In this document: piece after piece, positions 6,366 through 13,857 of the stretch
How the letters are laid out: each line of letters opens with the position of its first letter
Numbering within the stretch: position 1 is the first letter of the stretch
Assembly: GCA_046724655.1 (NCBI GenBank)
Contig: JBKOWY010000186.1
Coordinates: forward strand, 1 to 28,363
Source: JALZAA01 sp046724655
Lineage (GTDB): Bacteria > Actinomycetota > Acidimicrobiia > IMCC26256 > JACDBD01
DNA length: 28,363 nucleotides
Direction of reading: 5' to 3'
Program-made: the position numbers and the translations under genes
Notes under the pieces: model-generated
The model's input: only the letters and a program-made list of their open reading frames with translations
What the model was told of the DNA's origin: nothing
Database searches by the model: none

Positions 6366-7295
6366 GTGCAGCCGGCGGCCCCTGCCATCGAGGTCGCGGG
6401 GCTGAGCAAGAGGTACGGCACGGTGCAAGCGGTTGATGGCCTCTCGCTGTCGGTCGAACCGGGTGAGGTGTTCGGCCTGCTCGGACCGAACGGGGCGGGC
6501 AAGACCACGACCGTCGAGATCCTCGAGGGGTACCGACGTCCCGACGCCGGAATGGTCCGCGTGCTCGACCTCGACCCGTGGCGCGATGGCCCGCGCCTGC
6601 GCCCCCAGATCGGCGTGATGCTCCAGGACGGCGGCCTGTACCCGGGAATCCGTCCGCTCGAGGCTCTCGAGCTGTTCGCCTCCTTTTACGACGATCCCGA
6701 CGACCCGCAGCGGCTGCTCGACCTGGTGGGCCTGCGCGAAGCCGAGCACATCCTTGTGCGCCGGATGTCGGGCGGGCAGTCCCAACGGCTGTCGCTGGCG
6801 CTCGCGCTCATCGGCAAGCCGACGCTCGTGTTCCTCGACGAGCCGACCGCCGGCCTCGACCCGCGCGCAAGAGCGACCACCTGGGACCTCGTGCGCGACC
6901 TGCGGCATCAGGGCGTCACGGTCGTGCTGACGACGCACGCGATGGACGAAGCGGAGCTGCTGTGCAATCGGCTCGCCATCATCGACCACGGTCGCATCGT
7001 CGGGCTCGGTGCACCGGCCGAGCTCACGACGAGCGCCACCACGGACGACACGCGGTTCTCCGCCAAGCCCGGCCTCGACCACGCCAGCCTGGCGACCGCG
7101 CTCGGTCTCGAGAGCCGGCAGGTGCGCGAGCCACGCCCCGGCGACTACGTGGTCGACGCGCCGGCGACGCCGGACCTCGTCGCCGCGCTCGCCGAGTGGC
7201 TGCGCGATCAGGACGTGACGTTGGGAGACCTCCGGGCCGGACGCGCCTCGCTCGAAGAGGTTTTCCTGCGGCTGACGAGCGAGGAGCGCACATGA
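6366..7295 (+). CDS. ABC-2 type transporter ATP-binding protein
   Basis: A 309-residue ATPase subunit of a DrrA/CcmA-like exporter. Walker A GPNGAGKTT is at residues 40-48, the Q-loop is in GVMLQDGG, the ABC signature is MSGGQSQRLS, Walker B is LVFLDEPTAGLD and the H-loop is TTHAMDEAE. About 90 residues follow the nucleotide-binding domain, with the family's usual C-terminal DLRAGRASLEEVFLRLT. The stop overlaps the permease start (ATGA), so the two subunits are translated together. In many Actinomycetota a similar pair lies beside the cytochrome oxidase heme genes ctaA/ctaB, as here beside ctaB, but the substrate cannot be predicted. Confidence 0.95.
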   Translation: MQPAAPAIEVAGLSKRYGTVQAVDGLSLSVEPGEVFGLLGPNGAGKTTTVEILEGYRRPDAGMVRVLDLDPWRDGPRLRPQIGVMLQDGGLYPGIRPLEALELFASFYDDPDDPQRLLDLVGLREAEHILVRRMSGGQSQRLSLALALIGKPTLVFLDEPTAGLDPRARATTWDLVRDLRHQGVTVVLTTHAMDEAELLCNRLAIIDHGRIVGLGAPAELTTSATTDDTRFSAKPGLDHASLATALGLESRQVREPRPGDYVVDAPATPDLVAALAEWLRDQDVTLGDLRAGRASLEEVFLRLTSEERT

Positions 7296-8017
7296 AGCCG
7301 GGCGCAGTGGTCGCGCAGACCCGCATCGAGCTGCTACTCACGGTCCGGCGCGCCGAGAGCCTCCTCGTGACGCTTGCGATTCCCCTCGGCATCCTCGTGT
7401 TCTTCTCCAAGGTCGACGCGGTGACGGACCTCGAACGCCCGATCGACTTCCTCGTGCCCGGCGTCCTCGCCCTCGCGGTGATGTCCACGGCGATGGTCAG
7501 CCTGGGCATCGCCACCGGGTACGAGCGCCGCTACGGGGTGCTGAAGCGGCTCGGCTCGACGCCGTTGTCGCGCGCCGGGCTGCTCGCGGCCAAGACCGGC
7601 AACGTGCTCGTCATCGAGCTCGGCCAGGTCGCGGTGATCGTCGCGACGGGCGTGGCGTTGGGATGGAGCATCACCGGCCGAATCGTGCCCGCGGTCGCGC
7701 TGCTGCTCGTGGGGACGGTCGCGTTCGCCGGCATCGGCTTGCTCATGGCGGGAACCCTGCGCGCCGAGACGAACCTCGCGCTCTCGAACGCGCTGTTCCT
7801 GCTGCTGCTGTTCCTCGGCGGGATGGCATACCCGCTGAGCCGGCTCCCGGGGGCGCTCAGAGCCTTCGCCGAGACACTCCCAGCGGCGGCGCTGGCCGAG
7901 GCGGTGCGCGACGTGCTTTCGGCGCGTGCGTTCCCCGTCACGCACGTTCTGGTGCTGGTGGCGTGGGCGATCGCCGCGCCCGTCGCCGCGGCGTTCTTGT
8001 TCCGCTGGGAGGAGTAG
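7292..8017 (+). CDS. ABC-2 type transporter permease
   Basis: A 241-residue membrane subunit of the exporter whose ATPase gene overlaps it by 4 nt. About six hydrophobic segments can be seen: near residues 25-40, 50-72 (FLVPGVLALAVMSTAMVSLGIA), 107-128, 133-158, 165-180 (LFLLLLFLGGMAYPLSRLP) and 216-238. The ABC-2 hallmark ERRYGVLKRLGSTPLSR, the cytoplasmic coupling region, follows the second helix. The FLGGMAYPLSRLPGALRAFAETLPAAALAEAVRDVL segment is also typical of DrrB-like permeases. It converges with the thioredoxin gene, only 18 nt away. Transported compound unknown. Confidence 0.93.
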   Translation: MKPGAVVAQTRIELLLTVRRAESLLVTLAIPLGILVFFSKVDAVTDLERPIDFLVPGVLALAVMSTAMVSLGIATGYERRYGVLKRLGSTPLSRAGLLAAKTGNVLVIELGQVAVIVATGVALGWSITGRIVPAVALLLVGTVAFAGIGLLMAGTLRAETNLALSNALFLLLLFLGGMAYPLSRLPGALRAFAETLPAAALAEAVRDVLSARAFPVTHVLVLVAWAIAAPVAAAFLFRWEE

Positions 8018-8035
8018 CACCCGGGTGATGATGGG

Positions 8036-8641
8036 CTAACGCGCCAGGAGCTTGCCGAGAGGGTCGTCGAGCTTGTCTTGGCTCGTGATGCCGAACACGC
8101 GGGCCGCGATCGTCCCGTCGGGGCGGATGAAGAACGTCCACGGGATCGCACGCACACCGAACGCACCGGCGACGACCCGGTCCTCGTCGATGCCCTGTCG
8201 CCACGTCGCCTGCATCTTCTTCACGAAACCCCTGGAGTCGTCGACGATGTCGCGGAACGTGACGCCGATGACTGCCAGCCGGTCGGCCCGGTGCTCGCGT
8301 AGCGTCTCCTTGAGGAGCGGGAACTCGTCGCGGCACGGATTGCACCATGACGCCCAGAAGTTCAGGATCACCGGCCGGCCGCGAAAGTCGGCGAGCCGGA
8401 CTGGGTCGCTCCCATCGAGGGCGGGAAGCACGAAGTCCGGGGCGGGGGAGCCGACCTCGGCGACGCCCTCGGCCGCCACCGCACGGCGGCGCATGCTGCC
8501 GTCGCTCTTCGACTCGCGGCCGAGCACGGCGACGAGCAGACCGGCGACCAGGCCGACGACGAGGACGCCGGCGAGTATCAGGAGCCAGCCGTGTCGCCGT
8601 GCCGGCGTCTCAGTAGGCCCGGATGAGCGTGTCGACGGCAA
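8036..8641 (-). CDS. Membrane-anchored thioredoxin-like protein (ResA/TlpA type)
   Basis: A 201-residue thiol-disulfide protein. A basic N-terminus and one membrane helix at about residues 18-41 place the thioredoxin domain outside the membrane. The active site WCNPC (C100, C103) sits in NFWASWCNPCRDEFP, preceded by SPAPDFVLPALDG, and the cis-proline region is AIPWTFFIRPDG. ResA-type proteins reduce the apocytochrome c heme-binding cysteines or serve cytochrome oxidase assembly. Its position directly behind ctaB supports a role in respiratory chain maturation (inference). The likely start is TTG at 8641, overlapping the end of ctaB by 32 nt; no in-frame ATG or GTG occurs before the membrane helix, so the overlap seems real. 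Confidence 0.9.
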   Translation of the reverse strand: MPSTRSSGPTETPARRHGWLLILAGVLVVGLVAGLLVAVLGRESKSDGSMRRRAVAAEGVAEVGSPAPDFVLPALDGSDPVRLADFRGRPVILNFWASWCNPCRDEFPLLKETLREHRADRLAVIGVTFRDIVDDSRGFVKKMQATWRQGIDEDRVVAGAFGVRAIPWTFFIRPDGTIAARVFGITSQDKLDDPLGKLLAR

Positions 8642-9521
8642 TGGCCGCGAAGAGGAGGGCCAAGTAGGTGTTCGAGAAGGCGAACAGTCGCATCGCTCGC
8701 TGGGGGCTCGCGTCGCGAAGAAGCGCGACCGCCTGCCACACGAAGGCGGCGCCGAGGCCCACCGCAGCGGCGATGTACACGACTCCCATCGTTTCGAACT
8801 CGGGCAGCAGGAGTGTGACCGCCACCACCAGGAGCGTGTAGACGATGATCTGGCGCACCGCCTTCGGGATGCCGCTCACGACCGGCAGCATGGGGATGCC
8901 GGCGGCCGCGTAGTCGTCCTGGTAGCGCAGCGACAGCGCCCAGAAGTGCGGCGGCGTCCAGCAGAACACGATGGCGAACAGGACCCATGCCGGGGCGTCG
9001 AGACGTCCCGTCACCGCCGCCCACCCCACGAGCACCGGCACCGCGCCCGCGGCGCCGCCGATCACGATGTTCTGCGGGCTGCGCGGCTTGAGCCAGATCG
9101 TGTACACGAAGACGTAAAAGAGCATCGCGCTCACTGCGAGCGCGGCCGACAACAAGTTCACCGCGGTCAAGAGCCACACGAACGCCGTCGCCTCGAGGAC
9201 GACGCCGAACAGGAGGGCTCGACCGGGCGCGATCCGCCCCGTCGGCAGCGGCCGGTGTCGCGTGCGGTGCATGACGCGGTCCCGGTCGCGCTCGATCCAG
9301 CAGTTGATCGTGTTGGCCCCACCGGCGGCGAGCGCGCCACCGACGAGAACCGCGCCCATGAGCGTGACCGACGGCAATTCACCGGCGGCCAGCACCATGG
9401 CTGGCAGAGTCGTGACCAGCAGCAGCTCGATGACCCGCGGCTTCGTGAGCAGGACGTACGCGCGCAGCGTCGAGGCCGCCCTCATGACAGCGGGTTGTGC
9501 GAGCTGCGTGGTATTGGACAC
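8610..9521 (-). CDS. ctaB: Protoheme IX farnesyltransferase (heme O synthase)
   Basis: A 303-residue UbiA-family prenyltransferase that joins farnesyl diphosphate to heme b to give heme O, needed for aa3- or bo3-type oxidases. The first metal/diphosphate motif is NTINCWIERDRDRVMHRT (N, D and D at the NxxxDxxxD-like spacing), followed by RPLPTGRI. The second region is YQDDYAAAGIPMLP, preceded by the CtaB-typical FCWTPPHFWALSL. About nine hydrophobic helices are visible. GTG 9521 has GGAG five bases upstream. The thioredoxin gene overlaps its end, so both probably act in cytochrome oxidase biogenesis. No ctaA is present in the window. Confidence 0.96.
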   Translation of the reverse strand: MSNTTQLAQPAVMRAASTLRAYVLLTKPRVIELLLVTTLPAMVLAAGELPSVTLMGAVLVGGALAAGGANTINCWIERDRDRVMHRTRHRPLPTGRIAPGRALLFGVVLEATAFVWLLTAVNLLSAALAVSAMLFYVFVYTIWLKPRSPQNIVIGGAAGAVPVLVGWAAVTGRLDAPAWVLFAIVFCWTPPHFWALSLRYQDDYAAAGIPMLPVVSGIPKAVRQIIVYTLLVVAVTLLLPEFETMGVVYIAAAVGLGAAFVWQAVALLRDASPQRAMRLFAFSNTYLALLFAAIAVDTLIRAY

Positions 9522-9599
9522 GAGTCTCCAGGGACGACCGCCCTCTCAGCGAAATCTAGCCCCCGCCTCGCGATCGTCTGGAACCGCGCATCCGACCGG

Positions 9600-9605
9600 T
9601 ACCCT
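9600..9605 (+). promoter_or_regulatory. -10-like box TACCCT of the GroES-like/SDR pair
   Basis: TACCCT is followed by eight bases and GTG 9614. An in-frame TTG at 9605 overlaps the box and is therefore a less likely start. Confidence 0.45.
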
Positions 9606-9613
9606 TGCTTCTC

Positions 9614-9952
9614 GTGCCTTCCGACGAGTCGGCCGACGACGTCAAGCATTCGATCCGCATGACGGCCGATCGCATCCTCGCGCTGCCGTCGAAGGAGCTG
9701 GGCGAGCGCAAGAGCCGCGCCGGTATCGTCATTCCCGCCACCGCGGCCGAGAGCCGCCGCCTGGGATGGGCGAAGGTGGTCGCGGTGGGACCGACGGTGC
9801 GCAACGTCGAGGACGGCGATCTCGTGCTGTTCGCACCGGACGCCGGCTTCGAGGTCGACATTCGGGGCGAGGACTACCTGATCCTCCGGGAACGTGACGT
9901 CCATGCGGTCGCGTCGAGTCGCACCGAAGGCCAGACAGGTCTGTATCTGTGA
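9614..9952 (+). CDS. GroES-like (Cpn10 family) protein
   Basis: A 112-residue protein with the outline of co-chaperonin GroES: DRILALPSKELGERKSRAGIVIPATAAESRRLGWAKVVAVGP, then VEDGDLVLFAPDAGFEVDIRGEDYLILRERDVHAV. The GIVIP segment matches the mobile loop that contacts GroEL, and EDYLILRE.D matches the conserved end of the fold. The ends are longer than normal GroES (about 97 residues), and no groEL is nearby, so this is probably a diverged paralogue rather than the housekeeping GroES. Its stop overlaps the start of the dehydrogenase gene (GTGA), so the two are translationally coupled. Partner and function are open. Confidence 0.85.
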   Translation: MPSDESADDVKHSIRMTADRILALPSKELGERKSRAGIVIPATAAESRRLGWAKVVAVGPTVRNVEDGDLVLFAPDAGFEVDIRGEDYLILRERDVHAVASSRTEGQTGLYL

Positions 9953-10719
9953 TCGACCCGGCAACCGCGTTCCGATTGGACGGCAAGGTCGCGCTCGTCA
10001 CCGGGGGCACGCGCGGCATCGGACGCGCCATCGCCGAGGCGTACGCCGGCGCCGGCGCCGGCGTCTGCGTGCTCGCCCGGAAGAAGGACGAGCTCGACGA
10101 GACCCAAGCCGCGCTGGCGGCCCTGGGATCACGCGTCGCCGTCTACGCAGGCTCGGCCGGTGACCCCGAGGCGATCGAGGCCTCCGTCGCCCACTGTCTC
10201 GAGGAGCTCGGCGCGCTCGACATCCTGGTGAACAACGCGGGGACGAACCCGACGTTCGGGCCCATGATCGAGACGGAGACTCGTGCCGTGCGGAAGGTCC
10301 TCGAATTGAACGTCGAGGGCCCGCTACTGCTCGCGCAAGCGGCATGGCGTACGTGGATGCGTGACCACGGTGGCGTGCTCATCAACGTGGCGTCCCTCGG
10401 TGGTATCCGCCCGTCTCTGGGCATCGGCATGTACAACACGTCGAAGGCGGCGCTGATCCACATGACGCGCCAGCTCGCGGTCGAGCTTGCGCCCGGCATT
10501 CGGGTGAACGGAATTGCACCCGGCCTCGTCAAGACCCACTTCGCTCGCGCGCTCTACGAGCACGACGAGGAAGGCATGGCGGCGCGCTTCCCGATGAAGC
10601 GCCTCGGTGTGCCCGACGACGTCGCCGGTGCCGCCTTGTTCCTTGCATCCGACGCGTCCTCGTGGATCACGGGCGAGCTGCTCGTCGTCGACGGCGGTGG
10701 GCTGATCGGCGGCCCGTAA
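9949..10719 (+). CDS. Short-chain dehydrogenase/reductase (SDR)
   Basis: A 256-residue classical SDR. The nucleotide-binding TGGTRGIG motif lies at about residues 18-25, NNAG follows in DILVNNAGTNP, the catalytic serine lies in NVASLGG, and the catalytic Tyr-Lys pair is in MYNTSKAALIHM. The C-terminal GELLVVDGGG is also typical. It resembles FabG-like and Mycobacterium oxidoreductases acting on acyl or steroid alcohols, but the substrate is not readable. The cofactor is likely NAD(H) or NADP(H); no clear deciding residue was assessed. It starts at GTG overlapping the GroES-like stop and ends 22 nt from the convergent TIGR03084-like gene. Confidence 0.93.
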   Translation: MIDPATAFRLDGKVALVTGGTRGIGRAIAEAYAGAGAGVCVLARKKDELDETQAALAALGSRVAVYAGSAGDPEAIEASVAHCLEELGALDILVNNAGTNPTFGPMIETETRAVRKVLELNVEGPLLLAQAAWRTWMRDHGGVLINVASLGGIRPSLGIGMYNTSKAALIHMTRQLAVELAPGIRVNGIAPGLVKTHFARALYEHDEEGMAARFPMKRLGVPDDVAGAALFLASDASSWITGELLVVDGGGLIGGP

Positions 10720-10741
10720 GGCCTTCTCCGAGCGCGTCGCC

Positions 10742-11500
10742 TTATAGGAACGCGCGTGCAACCTGGAGTGCGGCGACGGCGCCGTCGCCCTCGGCGACTA
10801 GGCCCCGCGCTTCCTCACGCGACATCCGCTGCACGAACAGGCGGCAGAACTCGCCCGCCGGTCCCGTGATCCGGTTCGACGACCCTTCCGGTCCGTACTC
10901 CCACGTCTCGTCGCCGGACGGCGACGTGAGCTCGACCCGAATGTCCCCCGGTGGCGGTTCGCGCCCCGCGAACGAGAACGCGTAGGGGAGGGCGCGGTGG
11001 CTGAGCCAGGCGACGTGCCGGAGGGCGTCGGTGTCGACGACGGGAAGTCCCAGCGCGGCTCGCACGTCGAGGCCGTGCGCCCACGTCTCCATGAGGCGGG
11101 CGGTCACGAACGAGGGCGGGCGCATTCCGAGGCCCCACGGAACCCGCGTGGCGGGATCGAGGCCGGCGATCACGTCCCGCTCTCGAGCCGACGTCTCCTC
11201 CCACCACGCCAGCACGTCGCGCCCGGAGCGCCGGCGACCGCGCAGCACACCCCACAACGTCGTGTCCTCGGCGGACGCGAAGCGGGCCGCGAAGTCGTTG
11301 AGCGGACGCGGTCCCGCGGTGCAGGTGTCGACGGCGATCTCGTCCGTGTCGGCAAGGTGCGCGACCGTGTCGCGCACGTCCCAGCCCTTGGCCGGCGTTG
11401 GCCGGAACCAATCGTCCGCGTTCAGGCCACGCAGCTCTGCTTGCAGGCTCGTGTGTTCGCGCTCGAGCGCCTCGAGCAACGACGGGAAGTCAGCGTCCAC
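10742..11500 (-). CDS. Mycothiol-dependent maleylpyruvate isomerase-like (TIGR03084-type) protein
   Basis: A 252-residue protein with the DinB/MDMPI layout. The N-terminal four-helix region contains AELRGLNADDWFRPTPAKGWDVRDTVAHLADTDEIA, with the DTVAHL metal-ligand His, and a later ARLMETWAHGLDVRAALG segment that supplies the other helix and His. The C-terminal part (RVELTSPSGDETWEYGPEGSSNRITGPAGEFCRLFVQR) resembles the small domain often fused to it in Actinomycetota. Members bind a divalent metal and several use mycothiol as cofactor; the actual reaction is unknown here. GTG 11500 overlaps the end of the upstream Cys-rich gene by 11 nt, so they form a two-gene operon. Confidence 0.85.
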   Translation of the reverse strand: MDADFPSLLEALEREHTSLQAELRGLNADDWFRPTPAKGWDVRDTVAHLADTDEIAVDTCTAGPRPLNDFAARFASAEDTTLWGVLRGRRRSGRDVLAWWEETSARERDVIAGLDPATRVPWGLGMRPPSFVTARLMETWAHGLDVRAALGLPVVDTDALRHVAWLSHRALPYAFSFAGREPPPGDIRVELTSPSGDETWEYGPEGSSNRITGPAGEFCRLFVQRMSREEARGLVAEGDGAVAALQVARAFL

Positions 11501-12317
11501 TGCTCCGGCGGCGAGAGCCGTTCGCGCGCGAAGCCGGAGGCCGGCGCGTGAATCGCACCGGCACCTCGGAGGGATGCGGGGCCGGCGGCGGCTTCGAGTG
11601 TGTCCGGTCGTCGAGGTAGGCGACCACCTGCTTGTACAGCTCGTCGCCGAGCATCTTGCGCATCTCCTCGCCCATCGAGCGGTAGACGGGCTCGCTGGCG
11701 GTAAACGCTTCGGGCGCCTCGGTACACCACCACGCGAACTCCTGACCGCCCTCGCCCCAGCCGTCGCGACCGAACTCCGAGAACGTCGAGACGACCGAGC
11801 CGTCCTCCTGCTCTTCGTCGACCGAGCGGAGCGGCAACTGCCAGCACACGTCGGGCTTCAGCTCACTGTGGTGCTGCCCGGTGCGGATGGCGTGTTGATG
11901 CAGCGCGCAGCCCGGCCCGGCGGGAAACCCGGGGCGGTTCAAGAAGATGCAGGCGTCATCGACGAGTCGGGTGCGCCACTCGATGCGCCCGTCCTCGTCC
12001 TTCCCGCTCTTCGCGTAAACGCCTGTGGTACGCCCCGCCTTCGCGTATTGCCACTCCTCGTCGGACAATTCCTTGGCCGCGCGCACGACGCGATCGCGGT
12101 CCTTCCGGTTCGTGAAGTGGGCTCCGTAGGAGCAACACCCCTGCACCATCTCCGGGGCGCGCTCGGTGAGCACACCCTGGCAGCCGTGCCCGAAGATGCA
12201 CTGCCAGTGCGACGTCAGGAACGTGACGTCGATCTGCCAGCGCCGGCCCTCTTCCTTCGGGTCGTCGAAGGTCACCCACTCACGGGTCGGCCCCGACCGA
12301 GTTCGCGGCGCGCTCAC
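11490..12317 (-). CDS. Cysteine-rich protein, YkgJ-like metal-binding pattern
   Basis: A 275-residue protein not matched to a named family with certainty. Cysteines are clustered: WQCIFGHGCQG (C40, C46), GCCSYGAHF (C61, C62), DDACIFLNRPGFPAGPGCALHQHA and KPDVCWQLPLR, with WWCTEAPEAF later. The order CIFL, then a glycine-rich turn, C.LH, then P..C...P resembles the zinc/iron-binding YkgJ (UPF0153) pattern, so a metal or Fe-S cluster is likely; this is inference. The C-terminal tail is basic (TRRPPASRANGSRRRSSGR). The start is GTG 12317 with AGAGGAAG upstream. A longer reading to 12398 is rejected because it would translate repeat copy 3. It is co-transcribed with the TIGR03084-like gene, and a joint redox or thiol role is speculative. 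Confidence 0.75.
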   Translation of the reverse strand: MSAPRTRSGPTREWVTFDDPKEEGRRWQIDVTFLTSHWQCIFGHGCQGVLTERAPEMVQGCCSYGAHFTNRKDRDRVVRAAKELSDEEWQYAKAGRTTGVYAKSGKDEDGRIEWRTRLVDDACIFLNRPGFPAGPGCALHQHAIRTGQHHSELKPDVCWQLPLRSVDEEQEDGSVVSTFSEFGRDGWGEGGQEFAWWCTEAPEAFTASEPVYRSMGEEMRKMLGDELYKQVVAYLDDRTHSKPPPAPHPSEVPVRFTRRPPASRANGSRRRSSGR

Positions 12318-12330
12318 AGTGCTTCCTCTC

Positions 12331-12382
12331 GCCGTCGCAAGCTCCGGCTGTGCAGCGACGGTCGGCAAGCCTTCGTCGCTGC
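12331..12382 (-). repeat. Dispersed hairpin repeat, copy 3
   Basis: On the + strand: GCCGTCGCAAGCTCCGGCTG, then a hairpin with arms GCAGCGACG (12352-12360) and CGTCGCTGC (12374-12382), which are perfectly complementary. Relative to copy 1, one G-C pair has become A-T on both sides (12354 and 12380), a compensatory change that supports selection on or shared origin of the stem. The CCATGG end of copies 1 and 2 is replaced by CCTCTC. It lies in the 97-nt spacer between the divergent Cys-rich gene and glcD-like gene, with its end about 10 nt from the GTG of the former. Confidence 0.82.
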
Positions 12383-12414
12383 CGCCGAGAGTACACACCT
12401 CTCATCGGTAGGCT

Positions 12415-13857
12415 TTGCATATCGACGGCAGCGGTGATGTCCACGCGCTCGTAGCCGACCTCGAGGCCACGCTCGGCCCCGGCCGGGCGCGCGCCGAGCC
12501 TCTGGAGCTGGCGCTCTACCAGCGTGACGCCGGTGTCGATCGCGGCGATGCCGCCGCGGTGTGCTTTCCGGGCAGCGGCAAGGAGCTCGCCGCCGCCGTG
12601 CGCATCGCGGCGCAACACGGTCGTCCGTTCGTGGCCCGGGGCAGCGGCACCGGCCTCGCCGGGGGAGCGACGCCGGTCGGCGACCCGCTCGTGATCGTGA
12701 CCACACACCTCAACCGGATCCTCGAGGTGGACGCCGAAGACCGGTACGCGTGGGTGGAGCCCGGAGTACTCAACCTCGATCTGAGTCGGGCGGTGCACCA
12801 CCTGGGCTTGCACTACGCGCCGGATCCCTCGTCGCAGCAGGCGTGCACGATCGGCGGCAACGTGGCCACGAACGCCGGGGGTCCCCATTGCCTGGCGTCG
12901 GGTGTGACCGCGATGCACGTGCTAGCGATCGAGGTCGTGCTGGCGGACGGTTCGGCGACGATGCTCGGCGGCCTCGACCCCGACCAGCCCGGCTACGACC
13001 TGCGCGGCTGCTTCGTGGGCAGCGAGGGCACAATGGGCATCGCGACCCGGATCGCGGTGCGGCTCGTGCCCGATCCGCCCGAGGTGCGCACGCTTCTGCT
13101 CGACTTCACGTCGATCGACGACGCCGCCGCGACCGTGAGCGCGATCATCGCCGACGGCATCGTCCCGGCCGCGCTCGAGATGATGGACGCCGAGATCACA
13201 CGGGCCGTCGAGGATTTCGTCGGCGCGGGATACCCGCGTGACGCCGCCGCCGTGCTGCTGGTCGAGCTCGACGGCCTCCCGGCCGGGGTGGCCGCGCAAG
13301 TGGACGCAGTGCGTCGCATCGGGACGAACCACGGCGCCCGCACCGTGCGCGTCGCGGCCGACGACGCCGAACGCGCCCTGCTGTGGAAGGGACGCAAGTC
13401 GGCGTTCGGCGCCATCGCCCGGATCGCCCCCGACTACTACCTCCACGACGCCGTCGTGCCGCGCACCCGGCTCGTCGATGTGCTCCGGGACGTCTACCGG
13501 ATCGCGGGCGAGTACGACCTGACGATGATGAACGTCTTCCACGCCGGCGACGGCAACCTCCACCCGCTCATCGCGTTCGACCAGCGCCAGCCCGGCGTCT
13601 GGGAACGGGTCCACGCCGCTGGCGACGCCATCCTGCGCGTATGCGTCGACGCCGGCGGCGTGCTCTCGGGCGAGCACGGCATCGGGCTCGAGAAGCGGGA
13701 GGCGATGCCGCTCGTGTTCACGGCCGACGACCTCGATGCGCAGGCGAGGCTGCGGGACGCGTTCGACCCTTCCGGCCGCGCCAATCCGCAGAAGATCCTG
13801 CCCCGCGGAAGCCGTTGCGGGGAGCTGCAGCGCGTTCCCGAAGGGGCGTGGGTGTGA
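12415..13857 (+). CDS. glcD: FAD-linked oxidase, GlcD-like (glycolate/D-lactate oxidase)
   Basis: A 480-residue FAD-dependent 2-hydroxyacid dehydrogenase subunit. The PP-loop FAD site is ARGSGTGLAGGATP (about residues 73-86), and IGGNVATNAGG and GSEGTMGIATRI belong to the same FAD_binding_4 domain. The C-terminal oxidase domain carries NVFHAGDGNLHPLIAFD with the conserved histidines and SGEHGIGLEKR. It should oxidise glycolate or D-lactate and pass electrons through the GlcE/GlcF-like partners to the quinone pool. The TTG start at 12415 is weak: it directly follows TAGGCT, and no other standard start exists before the conserved region. The stop overlaps glcE by one base (TGATG). Confidence 0.93.
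   Translation: MHIDGSGDVHALVADLEATLGPGRARAEPLELALYQRDAGVDRGDAAAVCFPGSGKELAAAVRIAAQHGRPFVARGSGTGLAGGATPVGDPLVIVTTHLNRILEVDAEDRYAWVEPGVLNLDLSRAVHHLGLHYAPDPSSQQACTIGGNVATNAGGPHCLASGVTAMHVLAIEVVLADGSATMLGGLDPDQPGYDLRGCFVGSEGTMGIATRIAVRLVPDPPEVRTLLLDFTSIDDAAATVSAIIADGIVPAALEMMDAEITRAVEDFVGAGYPRDAAAVLLVELDGLPAGVAAQVDAVRRIGTNHGARTVRVAADDAERALLWKGRKSAFGAIARIAPDYYLHDAVVPRTRLVDVLRDVYRIAGEYDLTMMNVFHAGDGNLHPLIAFDQRQPGVWERVHAAGDAILRVCVDAGGVLSGEHGIGLEKREAMPLVFTADDLDAQARLRDAFDPSGRANPQKILPRGSRCGELQRVPEGAWV

Noticed and set aside
8018..8027. CACCCGGGTG palindrome between the ABC permease and thioredoxin genes as a terminator
   Set aside because: It has no loop and no T-run; a 10-bp palindrome in GC-rich DNA is not strong evidence.
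8052..9662. 536-codon open frame on the + strand opposite ctaB and the thioredoxin gene
   Set aside because: It is antisense to two well-identified genes and its product is Arg/His-rich low-complexity sequence.
10040..10062. GCCGGC-type short tandem repeat at the start of the SDR gene
   Set aside because: It encodes the Ala/Gly stretch YAGAGAG after the Rossmann glycine motif and is explained by codon bias.
12318..12398. N-terminal extension of the Cys-rich protein through repeat copy 3
   Set aside because: GTG 12317 has a good ribosome site. The extension is in frame and reads the repeat, so it cannot be excluded fully, but it lacks a ribosome site.
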